A stretch of DNA of 8,689 nucleotides, taken from NCBI GenBank assembly GCA_944380945.1, contig CALWJG010000064.1:1-8689 (forward strand), given 5' to 3'. The notes beneath the pieces are model-generated. The model was given only the letters and a program-made list of their open reading frames with translations, was not told where the DNA came from and made no database searches. Numbering within the stretch: position 1 is the first letter of the stretch; the number at the start of each line of letters is the position of its first letter. This document shows positions 1-7,302 of the stretch, piece by piece. A program made the translations under genes and the position numbers. This DNA is from an uncultured Agathobaculum sp. (GTDB lineage Bacteria; Bacillota; Clostridia; Oscillospirales; Butyricicoccaceae).

Positions 1-1032
1 GTAGCTTTCCGGATGGAGCATGAACGCGAGCTGCGCCAGAATGGCCAGCACCGCGCCGGACAGCGCCAGCGCCTTTTTGCCCATGCGGCGCAGCAGCAGC
101 GGACAGACCATGGCGGCGATCACCAGCGTGCCGATCTCCGCGACATACAGGATGCTGTACATCCAGTCGTCATTGCCGAAAATATATTTGCAGTAGTACG
201 GGAGCACTGTGCCGATCACCTGCGTGTGCACGCAGGTCATTGCCCACAGAACCAGCGTCGCCCAGAAATACTGATTGGTGACAAGCGCCTTGATCGAGCG
301 GCCGAGCGATACCTTCGCCTGCTGCACGACCTCTTCCACCTGTACCTTTTCCTCACATTTGACAAAGCAGAAAATCAGCAGCGCGACCGCCATGATCGAC
401 CAGATCGCGATCGCCTTGATCCATGCGGCCTGATCGTTGCCGAGCAGCTTGACCAGCGGCATGGTCAGCATGACCGTGATGATCTGACCGCAGCGGGCCA
501 GCACCAGCCGGACGATGGACAGCATATCGCGTTCGGAGGACGCACGCGTCATGCGCGTGGAGAGCGCGCCGTAGGGCACGTTGATCGCGGTATACACCAC
601 GGTCGTGCACAGGTTATATGCCACAAAGATATACCAGAACTGCAAGGTCCCCGACGTCTGCGGCACGGTGAACAGCGCGATCGCCGTCACCGCATAGGGC
701 ACGGCCATCCACAGCATCCACGGGCGGCATTTGCCCCATTTGGATTTGGTCTTTTCGGTCACAACGCCCATGATGACGTCCGATGTGCCGTCAAAAATAC
801 GGGAAACCAGCATGACGATACCGACGGTCGCCAGCGAAACGCCGACATAGTCCGTGTAAAAGATGGTCAGCAGCGTGCTGATCATGCCGTACACCACATT
901 GCAGGCAGCGTCGCCGCTGCCGTACGCGATGCGCGTGACCCAGGACAGGCGTCCGTCCGCAGCCTGCGGCTTGGCACTGCTTACGGTGTTGTTACCCCAT
1001 ACCTTTGCAGTTCCTGCATCCGTTTTTTCCAT
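1..1032 (-). CDS. GPH-family sugar:cation symporter, C-terminus cut by window edge
   Basis: A membrane symporter of the glycoside-pentoside-hexuronide family (relatives MelB, LacS, XylP, UidB), expected to import a sugar or glycoside with a cation. The 344 visible codons are open to the window edge; family members are usually about 450-500 residues, so roughly a quarter is missing. Family signatures are present: GSGDAACNVVYG near residues 38-49 followed by FYTDYVG; the loop 2-3 motif RIFDGTSDVIMG at 78-89 followed by KWGKCRPW at 98-105; and NVPYGALSTRMT at 151-162 followed by ERD. Hydrophobic segments alternate with short loops throughout. The ATG at 1032 has an AAAGGAGA ribosome binding site at 1041-1048, eight bases away. 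It lies downstream of a LacI-family gene on the same strand but has its own promoter. The substrate cannot be read from sequence; downstream genes, often glycosidases in such loci, are outside the window. Confidence 0.92.
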   Translation of the reverse strand, partial: MEKTDAGTAKVWGNNTVSSAKPQAADGRLSWVTRIAYGSGDAACNVVYGMISTLLTIFYTDYVGVSLATVGIVMLVSRIFDGTSDVIMGVVTEKTKSKWGKCRPWMLWMAVPYAVTAIALFTVPQTSGTLQFWYIFVAYNLCTTVVYTAINVPYGALSTRMTRASSERDMLSIVRLVLARCGQIITVMLTMPLVKLLGNDQAAWIKAIAIWSIMAVALLIFCFVKCEEKVQVEEVVQQAKVSLGRSIKALVTNQYFWATLVLWAMTCVHTQVIGTVLPYYCKYIFGNDDWMYSILYVAEIGTLVIAAMVCPLLLRRMGKKALALSGAVLAILAQLAFMLHPESY

Positions 1033-1087
1033 TTCTTTTTTCTCCTTTCGTGTTCAACTCCTTTCCCCTTTTCTTCTTCACGAGTGC

Positions 1088-1116
1088 ATCTTAACATTCT
1101 CCGTATGTCCTGTCAA
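1088..1116 (-). promoter_or_regulatory. Sigma-A promoter of the GPH symporter gene
   Basis: On the minus strand a perfect -35 TTGACA (1116-1111) is separated by 17 bases from a -10 TAAGAT (1093-1088). Transcription would start near 1081, giving a leader of about 48 bases before the symporter ATG at 1032. The near-consensus match and AT-rich upstream DNA suggest a strong promoter held in check by a repressor, for which the neighbouring LacI-family protein is the natural candidate (inference). Confidence 0.8.
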
Positions 1117-1126
1117 ATTGGATTAT

Positions 1127-1156
1127 CGCAAATTTAATATTAAAATAATATGAAAA
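1127..1156. promoter_or_regulatory. AT-rich block with 12-bp palindrome upstream of symporter promoter
   Basis: The 12-base perfect palindrome TTTAATATTAAA at 1133-1144 begins 17 bases upstream of the -35. It is flanked by CGCAAATT (1127-1134) and TAATATGAAAA (1146-1156). Both flanking words recur at the promoter of the LacI-family gene: CGCAAATT at 2357-2364 and the second word inverted at 2372-2382. It could be an UP element or a regulator site. AT-rich DNA gives such matches by chance, so function is unproven. Confidence 0.35.
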
Positions 1157-1180
1157 CATACGTCTCTCCGAAAAACATAC
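1153..1180. repeat. Pair of 9-bp direct repeats AAAACATAC
   Basis: AAAACATAC occurs at 1153-1161 and 1172-1180, 19 bases apart start to start, about 37-65 bases upstream of the symporter -35. Directly repeated half-sites roughly two helical turns apart are typical of activator sites such as those of AraC-type proteins. No such regulator is encoded here, so this remains a candidate only. Confidence 0.3.
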
Positions 1181-1224
1181 CAAAATACCGGGACATTTCC
1201 TGTTCACTATTACCCACGCGGGCG

Positions 1225-1243
1225 GCGCTTTTGATCAAAGCGC
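1225..1243. repeat. Short inverted repeat GCGCTTT/AAAGCGC
   Basis: A 7-base inverted repeat (1225-1231 and 1237-1243) around the five bases TGATC lies between the lacI-type gene terminator and the symporter promoter. Neither strand has a T run after it, so it is not an ordinary intrinsic terminator. It could be a protein binding site or a chance GC-rich repeat. Confidence 0.3.
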
Positions 1244-1282
1244 TGATTTCCTATGGATTTATCGTACAAACTGCCTTTTTTC

Positions 1283-1314
1283 AAAAAAAATTCTCCGGCG
1301 CTTTGTCCGGAGAA
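1283..1314 (-). terminator. Intrinsic terminator of the LacI-family gene
   Basis: An 8-bp perfect stem (1307-1314 with 1291-1298, loop 1299-1306) is followed on the minus strand by eight T residues (1290-1283). It begins seven bases after the stop codon at 1321. It should separate regulator transcription from the symporter gene. Confidence 0.9.
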
Positions 1315-1320
1315 AGAGGA

Positions 1321-2346
1321 TCATTTTCTGTTCTGTTTTCTGCGGTCGCACACTGTATCGCCGGCCCGCAGCACCGTGGGCAGCAGGATGCGCGCCGGCC
1401 GGTAAACGCCCGACTCGATGCACTCGATCAGACGCCGCACTGCGGCCTCGGCCTGCGCGCGGCAGCAGACGTCGATCGAGGTCAGCCGCGGCTCGATGAT
1501 CTGCCCCATCGGGTTGTAGTCCACGCCGATCAGCGCGACGTCCTCGGGCACGCGGATATTCCGCTGGCGGAAGGCCTTGAGCAGGGTGATGGCAAGCAGA
1601 TCATGCGCGCAGAAAAACGCTTCGGGCAGCGGCGCGCCGGCATCCAGCCGCGCAAGGATCTGCGCTTCGTTGTATGCCGTGCCGCGGTCCGGCAGCAGAT
1701 CCAGCCACTCATCCTCCGGCCGTACCGCAACCCCCGCCGCATAGCAGGCCTGCCGGAAGGCGAAATACCGCTCGGAAAACGCGATGCTGTGCAGCGGGCT
1801 GCCGGCAAAGCCGATGCGCTGATAGCCGTTTTCGATCAGGCAGTGCACCGCCTGATGCGCCGCCATCTGATTATCCTCAATGAATGTGCAGACCGGGTTC
1901 TGGTAATACCGCGCGCCCACTGCGACGACCGGCAGGCCGGACCGGCACAGATGGTCGAACATCCGCTCCTGCATATCGCCGAGCGACAGGATGCCGCCGA
2001 TGGCGGACTGCTCGAGCTTTTCGCGCACGACCGCGCGGTCATTCTGGAAAAACTCCGCCTCCATCGCCAGCATGGTGTAGCCGTGCGCCGAGGCGTAGCT
2101 CAGGAAGAGCTGGTAAAACTCCATGTAGAAGTAGGAATCCTGCAGGTGCATACCGGTCGATACCAGACACAGGTTGCGCCGGCCCGCGGGGTTTTTCAGC
2201 TGTTTTTGGTAGCCCAGTTCGCGCGCCGCGCGCACGACCTTTTCCCGGGTCTCCTCGCTGATATTCGCCATTCCGCGCAGCGCCAGCGACACCGTGTTGA
2301 TGGATACGCCCGTCTTTTCGGCGATTTGTTTTAATGTTACTTTCAT
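1321..2346 (-). CDS. LacI-family transcriptional regulator
   Basis: A sugar-responsive DNA-binding regulator of the LacI/GalR family, 341 residues, the usual family length. The N-terminal helix-turn-helix is clear: TLKQIAEKTGVSINTVSLALRG at about residues 4-25, then ISEETREKVVRAARELGY to about 46. A periplasmic-binding-protein-like effector domain follows, with VVAVGARYY, IGFAGSP and, near the C-terminus, LIGVDYNPMGQIIEPRLTSIDV, the usual final-third motif. VSLALRG replaces the more common VSRVLNG in the recognition region, as in many clostridial members. I chose the ATG at 2346; an in-frame TTG at 2361 adds only five residues. The ribosome binding site is weak, which fits a low-level repressor. 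It has its own promoter and terminator and sits just upstream of the symporter gene, so it probably controls that gene and perhaps itself. The effector is unknown. Confidence 0.92.
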   Translation of the reverse strand: MKVTLKQIAEKTGVSINTVSLALRGMANISEETREKVVRAARELGYQKQLKNPAGRRNLCLVSTGMHLQDSYFYMEFYQLFLSYASAHGYTMLAMEAEFFQNDRAVVREKLEQSAIGGILSLGDMQERMFDHLCRSGLPVVAVGARYYQNPVCTFIEDNQMAAHQAVHCLIENGYQRIGFAGSPLHSIAFSERYFAFRQACYAAGVAVRPEDEWLDLLPDRGTAYNEAQILARLDAGAPLPEAFFCAHDLLAITLLKAFRQRNIRVPEDVALIGVDYNPMGQIIEPRLTSIDVCCRAQAEAAVRRLIECIESGVYRPARILLPTVLRAGDTVCDRRKQNRK

Positions 2347-2378
2347 ATAATTACCACGCAAATTATTTATTTTTTCAT

Positions 2379-2407
2379 ATTATACAATATTTTACCTGTT
2401 CCATCAA
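2379..2407 (-). promoter_or_regulatory. Sigma-A promoter of the LacI-family gene
   Basis: On the minus strand -35 TTGATG (2407-2402), a 17-base spacer, and a perfect -10 TATAAT (2384-2379). Transcription would begin near 2372, about 26 bases before the ATG. The -35 is only about 12 bases beyond the T run of the preceding operon's terminator, so the two units are packed tightly but kept separate. Confidence 0.8.
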
Positions 2408-2418
2408 CTGCTGTCAGC

Positions 2419-2462
2419 AAAAAACCGGCCGCAGGGGAGAAAAATTCTCCTGTGCGGCCGGT
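2419..2462 (-). terminator. Strong intrinsic terminator of the ABC operon
   Basis: Arms at 2462-2445 and 2441-2424 pair over 18 positions with only two adjacent mismatches, leaving a three-base loop (2442-2444). The stem is GC-rich at its base, and six T residues (2424-2419 on the minus strand) follow or overlap its foot. It lies 21 bases after the stop codon of the DUF4340 gene and marks the end of the four-gene operon. Confidence 0.92.
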
Positions 2463-2483
2463 GTGCAAAAGAGGTTTCGACGG

Positions 2484-3893
2484 TTACAGCACGATCGCGT
2501 TGACGGCTTCGATCAGATCGACCGCGTACGAGCGCGGGATCAGCGAGACCGGTTCGCCGTCCACGACGGCCAGACACTGTTCCCCGTCATAGCGGTACAG
2601 CGCGATCGCCACGGACGGATGCGCCGCATTGTCCAGATGAACGGTCAGACTGATCTCCTCCTTCTGGGTCGGCTCCTCCTCCGTGAAGCTGGCGGCGCTC
2701 ATGGTTTCGAGCGCGGACTGCAGGTCCGCGATGTCGAGCTCCTCCTCGCCGTAGTAGAAGGTCTTGTCCTCGCCGCTGCCCTTTGATGTGATGGCATAGC
2801 TCTCACCCTCCAGCGTAATATCCAGACCGGTCACATCGGCGAAATCCGCTGTCAGCACCTCGTAATGCCGCAGGTCGTCGTAACCGGCGGCCATGAGCGC
2901 CTCATAGCTGTCCCCGCTGATCCGGTAGACGATCTGCGATTCGCCCACGCGCGCGTAGGCGGTGATCTCCTCTTCCTCTTCTCCATCTGCGTCGTCTGCC
3001 TGCGCATCCTCCTGCGCCCGCTCGGACGGGTCGCGGCTGATATGCAGGGTAAACTCTGCCGCTTCCCCACTGTCCTCAGGCGTATAGGACACCGTGACGC
3101 TCAATTCCGGATCATCCAGCCCGTATGCGGCCAGATCCTCCTCTGCCGCGTTGTAGGTGGCGTAATCGGTCAGCGACAGGCTCTCCATGCTGCTCAGATA
3201 GCTGTCCACCCGCTCGGTGTCGAGCGGCAGCATATCCTCGTCCTGCTGGACAAAGTACACATCGTCGCTGCAATAGGTGTAGCTGCTGTCCTCGGTGTAT
3301 TCCTGATAGACAGCCTGATAGCTTTCCGCGCCGTCAAAGCGGATGGCGTCCACGGTGTCAAGCGACGGGACCTCGTCGTTGTCGATCAGGTCGGGCAGCG
3401 CCGCGTCGAACTCGTCCAGCGGGTCGGCGCTGGCCAGATAGACCTTGCCATCCCCGATGGAAACATAGCGCTGGGAATCCATTGCGCTGAAATCGCCCAG
3501 CCGAATCGCATACTCCGCATCCTCGGTCGCGAAATCGATCGTGCAGACCGGATCGTCCAGCCCGTATTGGCTTTCGTCGGTCACATCCTCGATGACAAAC
3601 GCCGCGCCGAACGATTCAAATACGCCGAGCAGACCGCCGATCTTTTCTTCATCGACCGGGAAGGCGGCGTCCGTGTCATACTGCCATGCGCCCTCCTCCC
3701 GATGGAACGCATAGGTTTCATCCTCATATGTCCAGCTGAGCGACTGCACGGTGTCCGGGTCCACCGCCAGCACGACCTCGCCGCTGGTTTCGATCTCCTC
3801 CTGCTTTTCCTCATACTGCATGACGACGATCGTCACGACCGCAATGACCGCCAGTATGCCGAGCAGGATGGTCAGCCGTTTAGACCGCTGCAT
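2484..3893 (-). CDS. DUF4340-domain membrane-anchored protein of the ABC operon
   Basis: A 469-residue protein with a short basic N-terminus, one membrane segment (about residues 7-25) and a large, very acidic domain that should lie outside the membrane. It matches DUF4340 proteins, which accompany Gld-type ABC transporters; their biochemical role is not established. The core looks internally duplicated: YGLDDP occurs at 110-115 and again at 257-262, each followed by a beta-rich stretch and a later conserved VYLA or IVYRISG strand. An acidic low-complexity insert lies near 288-310 in the second copy. The ATG at 3893 overlaps the end of the upstream gldG-like gene by 14 bases and has an AAGGAGG site at 3910-3904, ten bases away. 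It is the last gene of the operon and is followed by a strong terminator. A lipoprotein cysteine is absent, so it is anchored by the helix. Confidence 0.82.
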   Translation of the reverse strand: MQRSKRLTILLGILAVIAVVTIVVMQYEEKQEEIETSGEVVLAVDPDTVQSLSWTYEDETYAFHREEGAWQYDTDAAFPVDEEKIGGLLGVFESFGAAFVIEDVTDESQYGLDDPVCTIDFATEDAEYAIRLGDFSAMDSQRYVSIGDGKVYLASADPLDEFDAALPDLIDNDEVPSLDTVDAIRFDGAESYQAVYQEYTEDSSYTYCSDDVYFVQQDEDMLPLDTERVDSYLSSMESLSLTDYATYNAAEEDLAAYGLDDPELSVTVSYTPEDSGEAAEFTLHISRDPSERAQEDAQADDADGEEEEEITAYARVGESQIVYRISGDSYEALMAAGYDDLRHYEVLTADFADVTGLDITLEGESYAITSKGSGEDKTFYYGEEELDIADLQSALETMSAASFTEEEPTQKEEISLTVHLDNAAHPSVAIALYRYDGEQCLAVVDGEPVSLIPRSYAVDLIEAVNAIVL

Positions 3894-5343
3894 TCCGGTT
3901 CCGCCTCCTTTTCACGATCACATAGATCCCGGCGCCCAGATAGGCGAGCGGGAACACGCCGATCATCAGCGTCTTGAGCAGGGCTGCCGTCGAGTCGCTG
4001 ATGGAAAGATAGTTGTAATTGAGGGATTTGCTGCGGATGGACATGGTCTCGCTCTCGCCGATCAGCGATGCCAGCGCGTTCATCGCCATGTCCGCATTCG
4101 AGCCGGAGGACAGGGCGTTGTACATATCGTCCAGAAACATCGCCGAGGAGAACCACACGATCTGTCCTTCATTCCCGCAGTCCACAGAAAGCGCCACGGC
4201 GAACGGGCCGTCCACGTCGCCGTCCTCCTTTTCATAGGTGTCGAGGTCATAACCGGCCGCCTTGCTGAAGGACGCGCCCGAGGTGGTCAGCAGCTCGGTG
4301 ACCGAAACGCCGTCGCTCTCCGGCCCGACGAACATCGCCTGCGAGATCGGCATATTGGGATAATACCGCTCTTCGATCAGCGGGTCGGTGATCGCGCTCG
4401 ACTGCATATCCGGCAGCAGGATATAGGGCTGCACGGTGTAGTGCTCCCGGTCGCCCTCTACGACGATGCCGTCGTAGGTCTCCACGCCGTATTCCGCCAG
4501 CAGGCTGTACAGGTTTTCCAGCACGCCGTCCTCGGTCGGGCCGGCGATGACCAGCAGCCGTCCGCCGTTTTTCGTGTACTCTGCGAGCAGCGCGGCCTCC
4601 TCCTCGGAGAGGTCGGAGGACGGCTCGTAGATCATCACGCAGTCCGCTTCCTCCGGGATCTCATCCACGGTCAGCAGGGACAGCGTGTTGGTCTGGATGT
4701 TCTCCTTTTCGATCTGCTCGCTGAACGATGCGGGCAGCTCCTGCTCGCCGTGTCCCTCGACAACATACAGCTGCGGCAGCACGTCTGTTGTCACATAGTC
4801 GATCGCCGAGGTGATCGCGCCCTCGCCGTCAAACGAGGTGCTGTATGAGTAGGAATACAGATCGGCCTCCTGCACATAGATATCGTCGTATGCGATGTAG
4901 CGGTTTCGGTCCCCGCATTCCACGACAAGGCTGTTGTTCTGCACGGTCTCGCTGGTGTACTGCTCGGCAAACGTCGGATAGACGTCCGGGTTGCGCTTGA
5001 CCACGCTGATGTGTTCGGACAGGCTGTCGTACTTGTTCAGCAGAGTCTCGATCACATCGTCCTCCTCGCCGGACTGCACGATCCAGTAGATCGTCACATC
5101 CTCCTCCAGCGCGCTCACGACCACCTTGGTATTGCTGGTGATCGAATAGAGCTTGGAGGCGCTGATGTCATAGCGGGTCAGGGACGCCGGCAGCGCAGAG
5201 ACCAGCACGTTGACCAGAATGAGAATGGCCAGCACGACGGCGGTCACCATCAGCGAATAGGAGCCGCCCTGAAAGGCCAGCCGGTTTTTGTCCGCCGGTT
5301 GGAGGCCGGATTTGAAATGCGAAAGGAAGTTCGGCTGTTTCAT
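3880..5343 (-). CDS. GldG-like ABC transporter auxiliary protein
   Basis: A 487-residue protein resembling the auxiliary component of Gld-type ABC systems (GldG, ABC_transp_aux family). It has a membrane helix at about 29-50, a large extracytoplasmic domain and a second helix at about 457-477 followed by a basic tail KRRRNRN. Family marks include RYDISASKLYSIT at 58-70 just after the first helix, VVEGHGEQELP in the first half and NGGRLLVIAGP in the middle, a Rossmann-like segment. In Bacteroidetes GldG works with GldF and GldA in gliding, but homologues are common in bacteria that do not glide, where the cargo is unknown. The start codon overlaps the permease stop by one base (TGATG), and a perfect AAGGAGGT site sits at 5358-5351, so translation is probably coupled. 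Residues 1-28 are cytoplasmic by the positive-inside rule. Confidence 0.85.
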   Translation of the reverse strand: MKQPNFLSHFKSGLQPADKNRLAFQGGSYSLMVTAVVLAILILVNVLVSALPASLTRYDISASKLYSITSNTKVVVSALEEDVTIYWIVQSGEEDDVIETLLNKYDSLSEHISVVKRNPDVYPTFAEQYTSETVQNNSLVVECGDRNRYIAYDDIYVQEADLYSYSYSTSFDGEGAITSAIDYVTTDVLPQLYVVEGHGEQELPASFSEQIEKENIQTNTLSLLTVDEIPEEADCVMIYEPSSDLSEEEAALLAEYTKNGGRLLVIAGPTEDGVLENLYSLLAEYGVETYDGIVVEGDREHYTVQPYILLPDMQSSAITDPLIEERYYPNMPISQAMFVGPESDGVSVTELLTTSGASFSKAAGYDLDTYEKEDGDVDGPFAVALSVDCGNEGQIVWFSSAMFLDDMYNALSSGSNADMAMNALASLIGESETMSIRSKSLNYNYLSISDSTAALLKTLMIGVFPLAYLGAGIYVIVKRRRNRNAAV

Positions 5344-6206
5344 CAGTTATACCTCCTTTTTTCCAGCGACTGCACGGACAGGAACAGGAAGAACGCAGTC
5401 ACCGACAGATCATATACCACAGCCGACAGATCGAACACGCCGCTGACAAAGGTGTTCAGCCGTTCAAACAGCGACAGCTGCCGCATGATGGCGGGCAGCA
5501 GGCCCTCGAACATGGCGGAATCCACAAAGCCGATCACACAGATGATGCCGGTCAGCACCAGACAGACGCCGTATGCCAGCAGCTCGTTTCGCGTCAGATA
5601 CCGGATCAGCGCGCCCAGCGCAAACACAAGCGCCGCGAGCGCGATCACCGTGCCGATCGCTGTAGAGGATACATATTCGGACAGGCTGACGCTGTAATAA
5701 TTGAACAGGATCACCGCAATGGTCACGCCTGCGGCAAGGCCCTGGTTCTCGGTCAGCGAGGAGAGGAAAGTGCCCACCGCAAGCAGCGCCGCGCCCATCA
5801 GGAACACCGCGGCCAGCGAGCCGTACGAGGTGGGCAGATACACATCCCCGAACCGGGAAAAGATGAGCGGATAGAGCGAGATGACCGCCAGCGGGATCAG
5901 GAATACCACCAGCAGCGCGGCAAATTTGCCCAGCACCACCTGTGTGGTCGTCAGCGGCAGCGAATACAGCAGCTGGTCGGTCTTTTGCCGGCGCTCCTCC
6001 GCGATCACACGCATGGTCAGGATGGGCACGATCACCACGAATACGATGCTGCCGAAGCTGAGCACATATTCAAAATTGCTCACCGCCGCTTCCAGATTGT
6101 AAAGCATCGCGCCGAAGCCGACGATCGCCAGCAGGAAGGCGCCGAACACATAGGCAGTGAAGGAATGGAAATAGCTTTTCAGTTCATGCTTGAGTACGGC
6201 TGTCAT
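5343..6206 (-). CDS. ABC-2 type permease, GldF-like
   Basis: A 287-residue integral membrane subunit with about six hydrophobic segments, the usual size for ABC-2 permeases. After the first helix the amphipathic coupling region reads EERRQKTDQLLYSLPLTTTQ near residues 70-90, the typical motif that contacts the ATPase. The N-terminus (MTAVLKHELKSYFHSFTAYV) matches GldF-like permeases. Together with the ATPase encoded just upstream it should form an exporter or a membrane-remodelling complex, joined by the GldG-like and DUF4340 proteins. The ATG at 6206 lies within the end of the ATPase gene (23-base overlap) and has a GGAGGAGGAG stretch at 6220-6211. The permease is not fused to the auxiliary domain, as it is in some related proteins. 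Confidence 0.88.
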   Translation of the reverse strand: MTAVLKHELKSYFHSFTAYVFGAFLLAIVGFGAMLYNLEAAVSNFEYVLSFGSIVFVVIVPILTMRVIAEERRQKTDQLLYSLPLTTTQVVLGKFAALLVVFLIPLAVISLYPLIFSRFGDVYLPTSYGSLAAVFLMGAALLAVGTFLSSLTENQGLAAGVTIAVILFNYYSVSLSEYVSSTAIGTVIALAALVFALGALIRYLTRNELLAYGVCLVLTGIICVIGFVDSAMFEGLLPAIMRQLSLFERLNTFVSGVFDLSAVVYDLSVTAFFLFLSVQSLEKRRYN

Positions 6207-7194
6207 TTTGCTCCTCCTCCCCTTCTGCTGTCGTGTTTTCTGCCTGCGATGCCGGATCGCTGCTTTCGGTCAGCTCGATGAAGATATCCTCCAAACTTGC
6301 TTTTTGCAGTTTGAGCTCGAGCAGCGCCTTGCCGCTGCCGGCAAAGGCGAAAAACAGCCTGCGCGAGACCGCATAAATATCCCGGCTGTCCGTTGTGCAC
6401 TGCGCGGAGACAAGCCCGTTTCCGGTCTCGTGCAGCTCCAGACCGGTGATCTCCTCCATGCCGGAAAGCAGCTGCTGCACCTGCGCGGCAGTGGCCTCGG
6501 TCGTGAATGCGATGCTGCTGTCCGCGAGCAGGCTTTTTTCGAGCGCTGCCGGCTCGTCAAATGCGATCAGCCTGCCGTGCGCGATGATCAGGATCTTGTC
6601 GCAGATCGCCTGCACCTCGGACAGGATGTGCGAGCTGAATATGACGGTGTGCGTCTGTCCGAGCTGGCGGATCAGGTCGCGGATCTCGATGATCTGCAGC
6701 GGGTCGAGGCCCACGGTCGGCTCATCCAGAATGATGACCTTGGGGTCGCCCAGCAGCGCCTGCGCGATGCCCACGCGCTGCCGGTAGCCCTTGGACAGCG
6801 ACGAGATCCGCTGCCCGCGCACCTGCTGGATCTTCACCTGTTCGATCACCTGTTCGATCTGCCGGTCGAGCGTCTCCCCTTTCAGCCCCTTTGCCTCGCC
6901 GACAAAGCGCAGGTATTCCTCCGGGGTCTCGTTTAAGTAGAGCGGCGGCTGCTCGGGCAGATAGCCGATCAGGCGCTTGGCCGGTATCGCTTCGGTAAAA
7001 ATATCGAATCCGCCGATCGTGACGCTGCCCGAAGTCGCGGACAGGCATCCGGTCAGTATGTTCATCGTCGTGGTCTTTCCCGCGCCGTTCGGCCCGAGGA
7101 AGCCGTACACATGCCCCTCGTCAATGCTGAAAGAGAGGTCATCCACGGCGAGAAAATCGCCGTAATATTTGGTTAAGTGGCTGACTGATATCAT
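6184..7194 (-). CDS. ABC transporter ATP-binding protein (GldA/CcmA-type)
   Basis: The 336-residue energy-coupling subunit of the ABC-2 transporter. All nucleotide-binding motifs are present: Walker A GPNGAGKTT at 34-42, Q-loop glutamine 82 in LPEQPP, signature LSKGYRQR at 133-140, Walker B VIILDEPT at 153-160, D-loop GLDP at 162-165 and switch histidine 189 in FSSH. A C-terminal extension from about 230, with a beta-alpha fold as in DUF4162-type tails, ends in a polar acidic stretch. I chose the ATG at 7194 because MISVSHLTKYYGD is the normal family N-terminus and GAGGAGG lies six bases upstream. The frame is open upstream to 7353, but that part would translate through the preceding terminator hairpin. 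This is the first gene of the four-gene operon. Confidence 0.93.
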   Translation of the reverse strand: MISVSHLTKYYGDFLAVDDLSFSIDEGHVYGFLGPNGAGKTTTMNILTGCLSATSGSVTIGGFDIFTEAIPAKRLIGYLPEQPPLYLNETPEEYLRFVGEAKGLKGETLDRQIEQVIEQVKIQQVRGQRISSLSKGYRQRVGIAQALLGDPKVIILDEPTVGLDPLQIIEIRDLIRQLGQTHTVIFSSHILSEVQAICDKILIIAHGRLIAFDEPAALEKSLLADSSIAFTTEATAAQVQQLLSGMEEITGLELHETGNGLVSAQCTTDSRDIYAVSRRLFFAFAGSGKALLELKLQKASLEDIFIELTESSDPASQAENTTAEGEEEQNDSRTQA

Positions 7195-7200
7195 AAGGGT

Positions 7201-7207
7201 CCTCCTC
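7201..7207 (-). promoter_or_regulatory. Ribosome binding site of the ABC ATPase gene
   Basis: GAGGAGG on the minus strand, six bases before the ATG at 7194. It decides the start codon against in-frame upstream ATGs near 7218, 7215, 7302 and 7353. Confidence 0.85.
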
Positions 7208-7220
7208 ACCCGCATCATTC

Positions 7221-7271
7221 CGCAGCGCGGCCCAAACCGCCCTGCCTTGCCCCTCAGTATACCGCGCTGCG
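7221..7271 (-). promoter_or_regulatory. Possible promoter region of the ABC operon with 10-bp inverted repeat
   Basis: On the minus strand TATACT at 7261-7256 is a good -10 hexamer, but I see no convincing -35 at 16-18 bases. A 10-bp perfect inverted repeat (CGCAGCGCGG at 7221-7230, CCGCGCTGCG at 7262-7271) brackets this -10 and the expected start point. A regulator could bind here, or the transcript region may simply be GC-rich. A promoter lacking a -35 often needs an activator or another sigma factor. Confidence 0.4.
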
Positions 7272-7302
7272 CTAAATTGGGACTAAAGATTTTCTGGGAC
7301 AT

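Noticed and set aside
13..1137. 374-codon plus-strand open frame opposite the symporter gene
   Set aside because: It is antisense to a clear GPH transporter; its translation is rich in His, Arg, Gln and Asp with no recognisable domain. GC-rich coding DNA often leaves such open antisense frames.
1150..2334. 394-codon plus-strand open frame opposite the LacI-family gene
   Set aside because: Antisense shadow of a convincing regulator, low-complexity composition and no family match.
2865..4848. Long overlapping plus-strand frames (2865-3977 and 3751-4848) opposite the DUF4340 and GldG-like genes
   Set aside because: Both are antisense to genes with family motifs, good ribosome binding sites and operon spacing.
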